From contig JANQRD010000258.1 of NCBI GenBank assembly GCA_028284725.1, forward strand, positions 1-33,102: a stretch of DNA of 33,102 nt, read 5' to 3'. The position numbers and the translations under genes were made by a program. Positions 15,249 to 24,607 of the stretch are shown piece after piece. The notes beneath the pieces are model-generated. The model worked only from the letters and a program-made list of their open reading frames with translations. It did not search any database and had not been told where the DNA came from. The first letter of the stretch is position 1. Each line of letters starts with the position of its first letter. Source of the stretch: Allomuricauda sp. (GTDB lineage: Bacteria > Bacteroidota > Bacteroidia > Flavobacteriales > Flavobacteriaceae).

Positions 15249-18200
15249 TCTTAAAATAGACCTTTACCTTATTCTCATAATTTTGCCGCAAAGGTAATGC
15301 TTGTCTATTTAATATTTCAATGTCGTTCTGATACTCCTTAAGAAGTTCTGGTCTGGTAGTAATAGGGTTTACAAACTTGGTTTCATCAGTTTTACTTTCC
15401 CGCTCCTTTTTGCGACCTTGCTTTAACGTAGCGTTCTTAAGTTTCAGTAGTTGATGTTGAATCGTATTCACCTTGTTCATGGTTCGCTTCGTAATACCGT
15501 TTTCCAACAGATCGTTCTCAAAATCTTCCATCTGCCTCACAAGTTTTTTTGCCAAGTTCTTATCAGAGTTCTCAATAAAATCCTCTAATTGCTTCTCCAG
15601 TTGTTGACGGATCTGTTGTTGTTCCTTATAGATTTCATATATCTCACTCAACTCCATTTCGTCGTTTCCACTTCCTCCTTCGCTGCCCACTTCTTCTTGC
15701 CCTTTGCCTCTCTCCTTGCCTTCACCATTCCTGCCCTTACCCTCCTTCTGAGCACCAGACCTTTCGCCATCCTTGCCTTCACCCTGTCCATCTGATTGTT
15801 GCTCACCCTGTTTTTCTCCTTGCTTTCCATCACCTTGCATTTTGTCCTGTATGCCCTGTTGACCCTTTATGATGTCCGGCAATTGAAAGTCGGAACTGCC
15901 CTGACCCTGACCTTGACCGGCTTGCATATTTTGTTGCATGTTATCCAAAATATCCGCTAGAAAATCTGCCAACGCATTCGTGGCATTCACCACATACTGT
16001 TGATATGAGGCTCCCTGAAATATTTGGTTTTCCGCTATGCTCTCCAACGATTTATCAATGTTATAGTACACCTCCGTAATCTGCTCATTGACGAATTCAG
16101 ACAACTCTGCCCTTCGCAACGACAACGCAAACAAACTATCATCAACATGTTCAAACAGTCGTCTTAATTCTTTCTGGGTTCGAACCGTTTTTGAAAATTG
16201 CAAAACGTCTTCGTTCAAATTCTCCACATCCTCGAAAAGTGCCTCTTGCCTAAACGAAAATGTAACCAAATTGTCAAGAATCTGTCTGAGCATTTCAGCA
16301 TCTTCTGTAATGGATGAGCCTCCTCCTCCCATAGTGGCCTGTTGTAATTTTTTGCTCATCTCCTCCATTTTCTGAGCTGCCGACTTCTGCTTCGCCTGTG
16401 CCTTCTTTTTGGACTGTTCCGAGTCTTGATCATTTGACTCATTCCCTTCTTGCTTTTCATTTAATTCCTCCAACGCATCTTGTTGATCTTGCCTTACACC
16501 ATCCTGTTCATTCGGCTGAACATTCATCTCAAGAGGTTTTTTTAAATCTGCATTATCCTTTCGAAGTTCATCCAGTTGCTCGGACAACTCCTTGAACTCA
16601 TCATTCAACTGATTTTGTTCCTCAGCATTGTTTTCCTCATTCTCCTTTTCCGACAGCTCCTTTTGTTTACTTGACAGCTCTTCCAAATCCCGTGAAAGTT
16701 GGGCCATCTTTTCATTTACATAATATCGCTTTGTCAACTCCAACAACTGCTCCAAGTTTCGGGCGCCGGAGCTCTGTTTTTTGGCAAGTTCCTCCAATTT
16801 TTCTTTAAGTTCTACCTTATCAATTTTGTCCGCCAGTTTCTTAAGTTCCTCGAGCAATTTTTCATTTTTCTTCGCTTCCAACTCCTGCCGTTCCAATCGC
16901 TCTTGCAACAACTTTTTCATTTCATCAGAAGAAGCATTCTTCTCCAGACTTTCCTTCAGCTCCCTACTGAACTTTTGCATCAACTCTTCCTGCTGTTCCT
17001 GCTTATTAATGAAATCCCTTATTTCACTCTTATCCTCAAAATCCATCCCCTTTTCCTCCCGCTGTTTGGTGTTGATTTTAGAAAGTCTTTCCTTTTGCTC
17101 CTTATACAGCTCAACCGTCTTGTCCAATCTGTTTAATAATGAATTCTGAAAATCTAACTCCTTGTTTTTCAGCTGTTTATCGTCTAAAATTTGAGTATCG
17201 AACACCCTACTGCGTACAATCTTACCTCCTCGGAGTCCATCATTATCCACAATTTCAAAATACAGCTTATAGCCCCTACCTTCCTCCAAGGAAAAACCAG
17301 AAGGAAAGGTATAGTAGAATTGATGCACATTGCTTCGCGGAGACTCCAGAACAATCCTTTGTACGTCTTGATTATCATCCAATGGATAACATACCGCCCT
17401 TACTTGATTCACCATATGGTCATCCGCTGCTTGTCCGATGTAAAAGGATTGGTTCGGATTGAGTGAGTCCAAAACCTGCTCAACTTTCACTGTCGGATAT
17501 GCATCCTTAACAACTTCAAGACGATACCCCAGTCGTTCAAAATCATTTGCATATGCATTGGACGTACTTAATTCATAATCCAAATCTGCACGTATGCTTT
17601 CAGCATGATCAAAAGTCTTTGCCTTCCTATTAAACTTAATCGTTGTATCCTTCTTGACCATTTTGATTTCATCCACATGATTTCCAACAATCTCCCAAAC
17701 GATTCGAGTCCCCTCCGGAACAACGGCATTCCCCGTGCCTGAAATCGTCTCAGATTGTCGCCTTAGATAGTTTGGAAAATCCAGGGTCATAGTAAACCCG
17801 ACCAAAACAGGGGTGTTAAAACTTTGAATTGAATAACTTCTGGAATCCCATCCATTGGCCGTAAAATAGAAGTCACTCTCCTGCACAGGTGGTTCGAACG
17901 TATAGCTATGGACGCCACCCACATTCTTTAACAGCAACTCTTCACCATCAATCATTAAATACACATTCTCGGGTTGTACTTCACCGTGGGTTTCGACCCT
18001 AATGGTCAACGACTCATTGTCCAAAACCTCCAGACTTTCGTTAAGCAATTGAAATGAAAATGGAGCTGGTTTCTCAAAAGCCACATCGTAATTAACCACC
18101 CTATTATATGAATTGAAGAAATCAACAATATTTCCAGAAATCCAAATGAAGCCAATTATTAATAAGGGGATCAGTGCATATTTGACATAGGTATAGCTCT

Positions 18201-18648
18201 CTTTAAAATCAATAGCTTTTGTAAAAGGAACATCGCCAAGTTTTTTGCTTCGTTGTTCGATACTGGCCAACAACAGTTCCGATGCTCTTGAATTTTCAGC
18301 GAGCTCCAACAAATTGTACAACTTATCGTTCACCTTCGGAAAATGTTTTCCAATAAGCAAAGCGGCGCGCTTGTTTGACAAACCCTCACGAATCTTGAGT
18401 ATATAAAATATCGGCACTGCAATGAACCGATAAAGCAGGAAAAGCTCCACTGCCAGAAACACCAAGAAAAGTATCAGCCTTCCTGTTTGGTCCAACCAAA
18501 GCAAATACTCGAGCCCCATAATGGCGAGAAAAAACAGTAGGCCAATGGCAAAAAACAGCAATGTACCGCGAATCAGTACCTTGGTATAGTACTTTCTGCT
18601 AAACGCCTCCAGCTTGCTGAGAATCCGATCGAAACTGCCCAAAATCAA
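15241..18648 (-). CDS. DUF4175 family large membrane protein
   Basis: This 1135-residue protein has two membrane helices at about residues 23-51 and 58-84, a third at about 156-177, an extracytoplasmic beta-rich region to about 480, and a very long E/K/Q-rich coiled coil (about 500-760). A low-complexity G/Q/E-rich stretch (about 905-995, with QGQGQG and GEGKD segments) and a helical tail follow. The topology resembles DUF4175 proteins, which sit beside ybeY and mnmG in many Flavobacteriia; the biochemical role is unknown. The frame is closed by a TAG just before the first codon, so the start must be TTG at 18648 (or TTG at 18642); no ATG occurs before residue 43 or so. It is the promoter-proximal gene of DUF4175-ybeY-mnmG and diverges from the AlkB-like gene over 68 nt. 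Confidence 0.85.
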   Translation of the reverse strand: MILGSFDRILSKLEAFSRKYYTKVLIRGTLLFFAIGLLFFLAIMGLEYLLWLDQTGRLILFLVFLAVELFLLYRFIAVPIFYILKIREGLSNKRAALLIGKHFPKVNDKLYNLLELAENSRASELLLASIEQRSKKLGDVPFTKAIDFKESYTYVKYALIPLLIIGFIWISGNIVDFFNSYNRVVNYDVAFEKPAPFSFQLLNESLEVLDNESLTIRVETHGEVQPENVYLMIDGEELLLKNVGGVHSYTFEPPVQESDFYFTANGWDSRSYSIQSFNTPVLVGFTMTLDFPNYLRRQSETISGTGNAVVPEGTRIVWEIVGNHVDEIKMVKKDTTIKFNRKAKTFDHAESIRADLDYELSTSNAYANDFERLGYRLEVVKDAYPTVKVEQVLDSLNPNQSFYIGQAADDHMVNQVRAVCYPLDDNQDVQRIVLESPRSNVHQFYYTFPSGFSLEEGRGYKLYFEIVDNDGLRGGKIVRSRVFDTQILDDKQLKNKELDFQNSLLNRLDKTVELYKEQKERLSKINTKQREEKGMDFEDKSEIRDFINKQEQQEELMQKFSRELKESLEKNASSDEMKKLLQERLERQELEAKKNEKLLEELKKLADKIDKVELKEKLEELAKKQSSGARNLEQLLELTKRYYVNEKMAQLSRDLEELSSKQKELSEKENEENNAEEQNQLNDEFKELSEQLDELRKDNADLKKPLEMNVQPNEQDGVRQDQQDALEELNEKQEGNESNDQDSEQSKKKAQAKQKSAAQKMEEMSKKLQQATMGGGGSSITEDAEMLRQILDNLVTFSFRQEALFEDVENLNEDVLQFSKTVRTQKELRRLFEHVDDSLFALSLRRAELSEFVNEQITEVYYNIDKSLESIAENQIFQGASYQQYVVNATNALADFLADILDNMQQNMQAGQGQGQGSSDFQLPDIIKGQQGIQDKMQGDGKQGEKQGEQQSDGQGEGKDGERSGAQKEGKGRNGEGKERGKGQEEVGSEGGSGNDEMELSEIYEIYKEQQQIRQQLEKQLEDFIENSDKNLAKKLVRQMEDFENDLLENGITKRTMNKVNTIQHQLLKLKNATLKQGRKKERESKTDETKFVNPITTRPELLKEYQNDIEILNRQALPLRQNYENKVKVYFKND

Positions 18649-18716
18649 CTATATTTATTACCAAGATACCTGTTAGCAGGCAATAGTTCTTAAAACTTTT
18701 TGTTAAAAACTTAGCT

Positions 18717-19760
18717 ATGAAAGATTTAAAGTACCTAGCCTCCATGACCATCCCACTTGCTGCGGTCATCAGCATTTACTTCAAAGGCTATTGGAGCTTT
18801 TTTACTCCTTTCTATGCTTTTTTCATCATTCCTATTCTGGAATTGATTCTTCCACAGGATGCTTCAAACCTTTCAGAAGAAGAACACTCTGCAAAAGCTA
18901 AAAGCCAATTTTTTGATTGGATGCTCTATTTAAATATTCCTATTGTCTTTGGTTTTCTTGGCTACGCACTCTGGGATATTTCAAATCACCCCTACGAACT
19001 CTACGAACTTATTGGGCTCATGTTTTCGGTTGGAATCATTCTTGGGGTCAACGGAATAAACGTAGGACACGAGCTTGGCCATCGGCAAGCCGCTTTTGAG
19101 CGTCATTTGGGCAAACTGTTACTGCTTCCTTCGCTATATATGCACTTTTATATTGAGCACAATTTTGGGCACCATGCGCATGCCGCAACTAAGGAGGATC
19201 CCGCTACGGCCAAATACAACCAGTCTGTGTACTCCTTTTGGTTCACATCGGTAATTCGACAGTACATCAGTGCTTGGAAGATTCAAAACAAGCTTTTAAA
19301 AAAGAATCAGAAAGGCTTTTTCAATATTAAAAATGATATGTTCTGGTATCTTATTTTCCAAATCGCCTATTTGGTTTTGATATTTTTTGTTTTTGGCCCA
19401 CTTGGATTTTGGTTCGGTCTGGGAGCGGGAATTGTAGGCTTCTTGCTGCTTGAAACCGTAAACTATATTGAGCATTACGGGCTGCTTCGAAAAAAGCTCC
19501 CTTCGGGAAGATACGAGCGCGTTCGGGAAAGTCATTCCTGGAACAGCAACCATGTTATAGGCAGAATTGTACTCTATGAGCTCACACGTCATAGTGATCA
19601 TCATTATAAATCTGCCAAAAAGTATCAGCTTTTGGATTACCACAATACCTCGCCCCAAATGCCTTATGGCTATCCCACATCCATGGTGCTTTCTTTTTTA
19701 CCTCCACTTTGGTTCAGTATCATGAATCCAAGAATTCCCGCTGAAATGAAGCCAATCTAA
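18717..19760 (+). CDS. AlkB-like membrane alkane/fatty-acid monooxygenase
   Basis: This 347-residue membrane protein carries the histidine-box pattern of AlkB-family di-iron enzymes: HELGHR (about 117-122), EHNFGHHAHA (about 146), NYIEHYGL (about 248) and HSDHH (about 291). It also has several hydrophobic helices, including one right after MKDLKYLASMTIP. The HYG motif marks alkane 1-monooxygenase rather than plain desaturases. The enzyme hydroxylates a terminal methyl or similar C-H of a hydrophobic substrate using O2 and electrons from rubredoxin. No rubredoxin or reductase gene lies next to it. Flavobacteria carry such a gene widely, so the substrate may be lipid-derived rather than petroleum alkanes. 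Start ATG 18717; it sits alone between the DUF4175 and gltX genes. Confidence 0.87.
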   Translation: MKDLKYLASMTIPLAAVISIYFKGYWSFFTPFYAFFIIPILELILPQDASNLSEEEHSAKAKSQFFDWMLYLNIPIVFGFLGYALWDISNHPYELYELIGLMFSVGIILGVNGINVGHELGHRQAAFERHLGKLLLLPSLYMHFYIEHNFGHHAHAATKEDPATAKYNQSVYSFWFTSVIRQYISAWKIQNKLLKKNQKGFFNIKNDMFWYLIFQIAYLVLIFFVFGPLGFWFGLGAGIVGFLLLETVNYIEHYGLLRKKLPSGRYERVRESHSWNSNHVIGRIVLYELTRHSDHHYKSAKKYQLLDYHNTSPQMPYGYPTSMVLSFLPPLWFSIMNPRIPAEMKPI

Positions 19761-19792
19761 AACCTCCTCTTTTTTGATGACTTGAGGCAATG

Positions 19793-19800
19793 TATCTTTG
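19793..19800 (+). promoter_or_regulatory. -7 promoter box (TATCTTTG) of gltX
   Basis: A perfect TAnnTTTG lies 19 nt before the ATG at 19820. A TTTG at 19773-19776 could be the -33 element with a slightly short spacing. Confidence 0.6.
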
Positions 19801-19819
19801 CGCCTCAACTTGGTATCAC

Positions 19820-21331
19820 ATGAATCAGAAAGTAAGGGTTCGTTTTGCGCCCAGTCCTACGGGGCCACTTCATATAGGAGGTGTCCGTACAGCGCTCTTC
19901 AACTATCTATTTGCCAAAAAACATGGTGGGGATTTTATACTCCGCATTGAGGACACCGATCAAAACCGGTATGTGGAAGGTGCCGAAGCTTATATTATTG
20001 AAGCGCTCAACTGGTGCGGAATTCCCTATGACGAAGGTGTGGGTAAAGATTGCGGATTTGGGCCTTATCGCCAAAGCGAACGCAAGCATCTCTACAAGGA
20101 TTATGCGCTTAAGCTCATTGAGGAAGGAAAAGCTTATTACGCTTTTGATACCACGGAACGTCTCGATTTCCATAGAAAAGATCATGAAGCCAAAGGAAAA
20201 ACTTTCATTTACAATTGGCATAATCGACTGAAGCTTACCAACTCGTTGTCGCTTTCGGAAGAGGAAGTCCAAGCAAAATTGGATGCGGATGAGGATTATG
20301 TTATCCGATTTAAGTCACCTCAAGACGAGGAATTGATTTTAAAAGATATTGTTCGAGGAGAAATCAAAATTGACACCAATATTTTAGACGATAAGATTCT
20401 TTTTAAAAGTGATGGCATGCCCACATATCACTTGGCCAACATTGTGGATGATCATCTTATGGAAATTACCCATGTAATCCGTGGTGAGGAATGGCTGCCT
20501 TCTTTGGCTTTGCACCAATTGCTTTACAATGCTTTCGGATGGAAGGCTCCAGAATTTGCACACCTCCCCTTAATCATGAAGCCAGTGGGAAAAGGAAAGT
20601 TGAGCAAAAGGGATGGCGAAAAAGGTGGATTCCCCATTTTTCCATTGTCCTGGAATGAATCCATAGGGTATCGCGAAGCAGGTTATTTTCCAGAAGCCGT
20701 TGTGAACTTCTTGGCTTTGTTGGGCTGGAATCCTGGTACGGAAAAAGAACTCTTCTCTTTGGAGGAACTGGTATCTGCCTTTAGTTTGGAACGTGTCAAT
20801 AAATCCGGCGCGCGTTTTAATCCCGAAAAAACACGGTGGTATAACCAGCAATGGCTTCAATCTAAAGAAAATAAGGAACTGGCCGATTCCTTTTCAACTA
20901 TCCTTTCAGAAAAAAACATCGATTCGTCCCATCTGACCAAAAATTACATAGAAAAAGTGGTTGGACTCATCAAAGAACGTGCGACTTTTGTGTCGGATTT
21001 CTGGGAATTGGGCAGTTACTTTTTTCAAGCGCCTTCATCCTATAACGAAAAGGCAGTAAAAAAGCAATGGAAGGAGAGTACGCCCCAATTGATGCAATCG
21101 GTATCCGAAATACTTGAGGCCTGTGGCGATTTTACCTCTTCCGCAATTGAGAATGATGTTAAATCATGGATAACTAAAAGTGAACTTTCCTTCGGAAAAG
21201 TTATGGGGCCCTTGCGCTTAATCATTGTTGGCGATTTAAAAGGTCCGCATCTCTTCGACATTTTAGAGTCCATTGGGAGGGAAGAATCCATATCACGAAT
21301 TCAAAATGCACTAAAACAGCTTCCGAGTTGA
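19820..21331 (+). CDS. gltX: Glutamyl-tRNA synthetase
   Basis: This 503-residue class I aminoacyl-tRNA synthetase begins MNQKVRVRFAPSPTGPLHIG (HIGH-type motif HIGG), contains HVIRGEEWLPS and the KLSKRDG signature (KMSKS equivalent, about residue 258), and has the helical anticodon-binding C-terminus. It charges tRNA-Glu with glutamate. The true start is ATG 19820; a longer in-frame start at 19790 would run across the -7 box at 19793-19800. Together with the glnS gene downstream it indicates direct charging of tRNA-Gln, so the amidotransferase route is not required for that tRNA. The SPFH gene follows after 85 nt and could be co-transcribed. Confidence 0.97.
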   Translation: MNQKVRVRFAPSPTGPLHIGGVRTALFNYLFAKKHGGDFILRIEDTDQNRYVEGAEAYIIEALNWCGIPYDEGVGKDCGFGPYRQSERKHLYKDYALKLIEEGKAYYAFDTTERLDFHRKDHEAKGKTFIYNWHNRLKLTNSLSLSEEEVQAKLDADEDYVIRFKSPQDEELILKDIVRGEIKIDTNILDDKILFKSDGMPTYHLANIVDDHLMEITHVIRGEEWLPSLALHQLLYNAFGWKAPEFAHLPLIMKPVGKGKLSKRDGEKGGFPIFPLSWNESIGYREAGYFPEAVVNFLALLGWNPGTEKELFSLEELVSAFSLERVNKSGARFNPEKTRWYNQQWLQSKENKELADSFSTILSEKNIDSSHLTKNYIEKVVGLIKERATFVSDFWELGSYFFQAPSSYNEKAVKKQWKESTPQLMQSVSEILEACGDFTSSAIENDVKSWITKSELSFGKVMGPLRLIIVGDLKGPHLFDILESIGREESISRIQNALKQLPS

Positions 21332-21416
21332 TGAATATGTAACAAAACTTGATGGTTGGCTACTTATATCATAGGGAGTTTCGTAATTTCCTGTTCTAAT
21401 TATAAACTGTATCACT

Positions 21417-22343
21417 ATGGGCAATTTTCTTATAATACCAATCATTTTTTTCGGACTGATTATCCTCATCTCCTCCTTTTTTGTAGTAAAACAACAAACC
21501 GCCGTCGTCATTGAGCGTTTTGGTCGATTCCAGAGCATTCGCAACTCGGGACTTCAAATGAAAATCCCGTTGGTGGATCGTATTGCAGGCCGATTAAGTC
21601 TGAAAATCCAGCAATTGGATGTCATCGTCGAAACCAAAACTTTGGATGATGTTTTTGTAAAAATCAAGGTTTCTGTCCAATACGTTGTGATACGTAGCAA
21701 GGTCTATGATGCCTTTTATAAATTAGAATATCCCCATGATCAGATTACATCTTTCGTGTTTGATGTGGTGCGTGCCGAAGTTCCTAAAATGAAATTGGAT
21801 GATGTCTTCGTAAAAAAGGATGACATCGCTATCGCTGTTAAGCGGGAACTGCAGGAGTACATGTCGGAATATGGTTATGATATCATTAAGACGCTTGTAA
21901 CCGATATCGATCCCGATGCTCAAGTGAAAGCAGCGATGAATCGTATCAATGCCTCAGAACGGGAAAAGATTGCTGCGCAATTTGAAGGTGATGCCGCCAG
22001 AATCCTAATTGTGGAAAAAGCAAAGGCCGAAGCGGAAAGTAAGCGATTGCAAGGTCAGGGCATTGCTGATCAACGCCGGGAAATTGCAAGAGGCTTGGAG
22101 GAATCCGTTGAGGTTTTGAACAAAGTGGGTATAAACTCACAGGAGGCTTCTGCATTGATCGTGGTTACCCAACACTATGATACTTTGCAATCCATCGGAG
22201 AGGAAACAAACACCAACCTAATCTTATTGCCAAATTCTCCACAAGCGGGCAGTGATATGTTAAATGACATGGTTGCCTCGTTTACAGCGAGCAACATGAT
22301 TGGGGAACAAATGAAAAAAGCAAATCCCAAAAAAGACTCATAA
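21417..22343 (+). CDS. SPFH/Band 7 (stomatin-like) membrane protein
   Basis: The 308-residue protein has an N-terminal membrane helix (MGNFLIIPIIFFGLIILISS) followed by the SPFH domain with VVKQQTAVVIERFGRF and the DVFVKIKVSVQYVV segment, then a KAEAESKRLQGQGIADQR-type amphipathic helix and a variable C-terminus. These stomatin/prohibitin-like proteins form oligomeric cages in the membrane and organise microdomains or control proteases. No NfeD or FtsH partner gene is adjacent. It starts at ATG 21417 without a clear -7 box, so expression from the gltX promoter is likely. The gene is followed by an inverted repeat (22390-22462) and a T-rich stretch that could end transcription. Confidence 0.9.
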   Translation: MGNFLIIPIIFFGLIILISSFFVVKQQTAVVIERFGRFQSIRNSGLQMKIPLVDRIAGRLSLKIQQLDVIVETKTLDDVFVKIKVSVQYVVIRSKVYDAFYKLEYPHDQITSFVFDVVRAEVPKMKLDDVFVKKDDIAIAVKRELQEYMSEYGYDIIKTLVTDIDPDAQVKAAMNRINASEREKIAAQFEGDAARILIVEKAKAEAESKRLQGQGIADQRREIARGLEESVEVLNKVGINSQEASALIVVTQHYDTLQSIGEETNTNLILLPNSPQAGSDMLNDMVASFTASNMIGEQMKKANPKKDS

Positions 22344-22661
22344 TTGAGTCCAAGAATAAACAAAAGAGACTTACTAAAAGTACCGTCTTGTCAGTTCGAG
22401 CGCAGTCGAGAACTTCATAAAATGCAGAATGTCTAATACATCTCGACTGCGCTCGATGTGACATTTGCTTTTTTTATTTTTTAGATAGCTTTTTTGTGCT
22501 CTTATCCTTAAAATTCAATTTAAAGGCTGCTGCTGAAAGATCTTCTGACAAAATATACCATTGGGTTCATAAGAAAAGATCTGCCTCTAAAAGTGCTAGA
22601 ATAAGCCCATTAATATAGGCAAAACCAATGGTTTCGGGCAACAGCATAAGCAGTGCTTATA
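22344..22661. other. Non-coding stretch between the SPFH gene and glnS
   Basis: No gene is visible in these 318 nt. It holds the REP-like inverted repeat at 22390-22462, a T-rich tail (around 22469-22489) and a second, weaker imperfect inverted repeat: AAGCCCATTAATATA (22603-22617) against TATATTAAGGCTT (22658-22670, running into the glnS stop). The latter could be a terminator for the minus-strand glnS transcript. Confidence 0.7.
22390..22462. repeat. REP-like inverted repeat, probably dispersed in the genome
   Basis: The left arm (22390-22411) contains TTCGAGCGCAGTCGAGA and the right arm (22441-22462) contains TCTCGACTGCGCTCGA. The arms pair over 20 of 22 positions around a 29-nt spacer. 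I recall closely similar GTC...TCGAG-type palindromes scattered through other Flavobacteriaceae genomes. The structure may also act as a transcription terminator, as a T-rich region follows. Confidence 0.7.
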
Positions 22662-24347
22662 TTAAGGCTTCTGGTCTAATTTGGCCCAAGTATCCCTCAA
22701 AGTGACAGTTCGATTAAAAACGAGTTCTCCGGGTTTTGAATCGGTGTCAACATTAAAGTAGCCCAACCGCTGAAATTGAAATCTATCACCCACTTGTGCA
22801 TCCTTTAAGCTCGGTTCCAAATATCCTGTCACCTTGTGTAAAGAATCCGGATTAACAAATTCCATGAAATCCTTATCCTTATGTGCATCAGGAGTCGCAT
22901 CAGTAAACAAACGATCATAGAGTCGTACCTCGGCCGTAATAGCATGCGGTATGGAAACCCAATGCAGTGTGCCCTTAACCTTCCGCAAACTTTCCTCAGT
23001 GCCACTTCCACTTTTGCTCTTTGGGTCGTAAGTGCATTGCACCTCGATGACATTTCCTTCGACATCCTTGGTACAGCTTTCCGCTTTTATGATGTATCCA
23101 TTTTTCAGTCGCACTTCACCTCCTAACTTCAGTCGGAAAAACTTCCTGTTGGCCTCTTCCCTAAAATCCTCTTGTTCAATATAGAGTTCCCTGGAAAAAG
23201 GGATTTTTCGGCTGCCTGCGCTTTCATCTTCGGGATTGTTCTCCGCATCCAACCATTCTTCTTTTCCTTCCTCGTAATTTGCAATCACCAACTTCAACGG
23301 ATTGAGAACAGCCATAACCCTTGGAGTAATTTTGTTCAAATGCTCCCTTACATGAAACTCCAACAACGACACATCGACAACGTTATCCCGCTTTGCGATA
23401 CCTATCGTCTCTGCAAAATTACGAATGGACTCTGGCGTATATCCTCTTCTGCGCAATCCAGAAATGGTTGGCATTCTGGGATCATCCCACCCATTTACTA
23501 CCCCACTTTCCACCAATTGCAGCAACTTACGTTTACTCACCACGGTGTGACTAAGATTTCTCCTTGCAAATTCTCGTTGTTTTGGACGAAGTTTAGCTGA
23601 ATCTACCAATTGGTCTAAAAACCAATCATAAAGTTCTCTGTGGGGAAGAAACTCTAGGGTGCACAAAGAATGGGAAACCTGTTCGATGTAATCGCTCTCC
23701 CCATGTGTCCAGTCGTACAACGGATAAATACACCAATCGGTATTTGTGCGGTGATGCGCTTTGTGCAATACCCGGTACATTACAGGATCCCGCATCAACA
23801 TATTGGCGGAGGCCATATCAATCTTAGCTCGCAATACGTGCTCACCTTCCTTAAAATCCCCATTTTTCATCCCTTCAAAAAGCCGAAGGTTTTCCTCAAC
23901 AGAGCGATCTCGGCATGGACTTGCACTTCCCGGTTCGGTGGGTGTGCCCTTTTGAGCTGCAATTTCTTCCGAAGTCTGACTATCAACATAAGCCTTTCCT
24001 TGTTTGATCAATTCCACTGCCCAATCGTACAGCTGTCCAAAATAATCAGAAGCATAACGTTCGGTATCCCATTCATAACCCAGCCAGGCCACATCCCGTT
24101 TTATAGCCTCTACATACTCTTTTTCCTCTTTTGCGGGATTTGTATCGTCAAATCGAAGATTTACAGGGGCATCATATCTGAGTCCCAGCCCAAAATTCAA
24201 ACAAATAGAACTGGCATGACCGATATGCAGATAGCCGTTCGGTTCTGGAGGAAAACGGAAACGGAGGTCTTCCCTACCATACCCGCTTTCCAAATCGTCC
24301 TCAATGATATGCTCTATAAAGTTCAGTGATCGCTCTTCTTCACCCAT
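22662..24347 (-). CDS. glnS: Glutaminyl-tRNA synthetase
   Basis: This 561-residue class I synthetase starts MGEEERSLNFIEHIIEDDLE and shows FPPEPNGYLHIGHAS (HIGH motif), CIYPLYDWTHGESDYIEQVS, the VVSKRKLLQLV stretch (KMSKS equivalent) and the C-terminal beta-barrel anticodon-binding domain ending in LRDTWAKL. It charges tRNA-Gln with glutamine. The length matches bacterial GlnRS and the ATG at 24347 is unambiguous, preceded by a perfect -7 box. It lies on the minus strand between the SPFH gene and the T9SS operon. Confidence 0.97.
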   Translation of the reverse strand: MGEEERSLNFIEHIIEDDLESGYGREDLRFRFPPEPNGYLHIGHASSICLNFGLGLRYDAPVNLRFDDTNPAKEEKEYVEAIKRDVAWLGYEWDTERYASDYFGQLYDWAVELIKQGKAYVDSQTSEEIAAQKGTPTEPGSASPCRDRSVEENLRLFEGMKNGDFKEGEHVLRAKIDMASANMLMRDPVMYRVLHKAHHRTNTDWCIYPLYDWTHGESDYIEQVSHSLCTLEFLPHRELYDWFLDQLVDSAKLRPKQREFARRNLSHTVVSKRKLLQLVESGVVNGWDDPRMPTISGLRRRGYTPESIRNFAETIGIAKRDNVVDVSLLEFHVREHLNKITPRVMAVLNPLKLVIANYEEGKEEWLDAENNPEDESAGSRKIPFSRELYIEQEDFREEANRKFFRLKLGGEVRLKNGYIIKAESCTKDVEGNVIEVQCTYDPKSKSGSGTEESLRKVKGTLHWVSIPHAITAEVRLYDRLFTDATPDAHKDKDFMEFVNPDSLHKVTGYLEPSLKDAQVGDRFQFQRLGYFNVDTDSKPGELVFNRTVTLRDTWAKLDQKP

Positions 24348-24364
24348 AACCCAAAATTGAAGCG

Positions 24365-24372
24365 CAAATGTA
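24365..24372 (-). promoter_or_regulatory. -7 promoter box (TACATTTG) of glnS
   Basis: A minus-strand TACATTTG matches TAnnTTTG, 17 nt before the ATG at 24347. Confidence 0.6.
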
Positions 24373-24607
24373 GTGAAATCCAGTGTTTATAACCATCCAT
24401 ACATCGATAGTGTATACAAAGAAAGCCATTTCACAACACTTTTATCGGCACCTACAACAATATCTTTCCATTGGTCGAAAATAAAATCATATTTGTTATT
24501 GGAATATTATATGAAATAGTGGCGTCTGAAAGCGCCATGAAGAACTGAACAAAAGTTAAGGGGCACAACTTAGGCGGCATCGCCATAACCTCTTAAAACT
24601 AACGCTG

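Noticed and set aside
15589..17149. Several long plus-strand ORFs rich in L, F and S
   Set aside because: They are antisense shadows of the Q/E/K-rich coiled-coil coding sequence of the DUF4175 gene.
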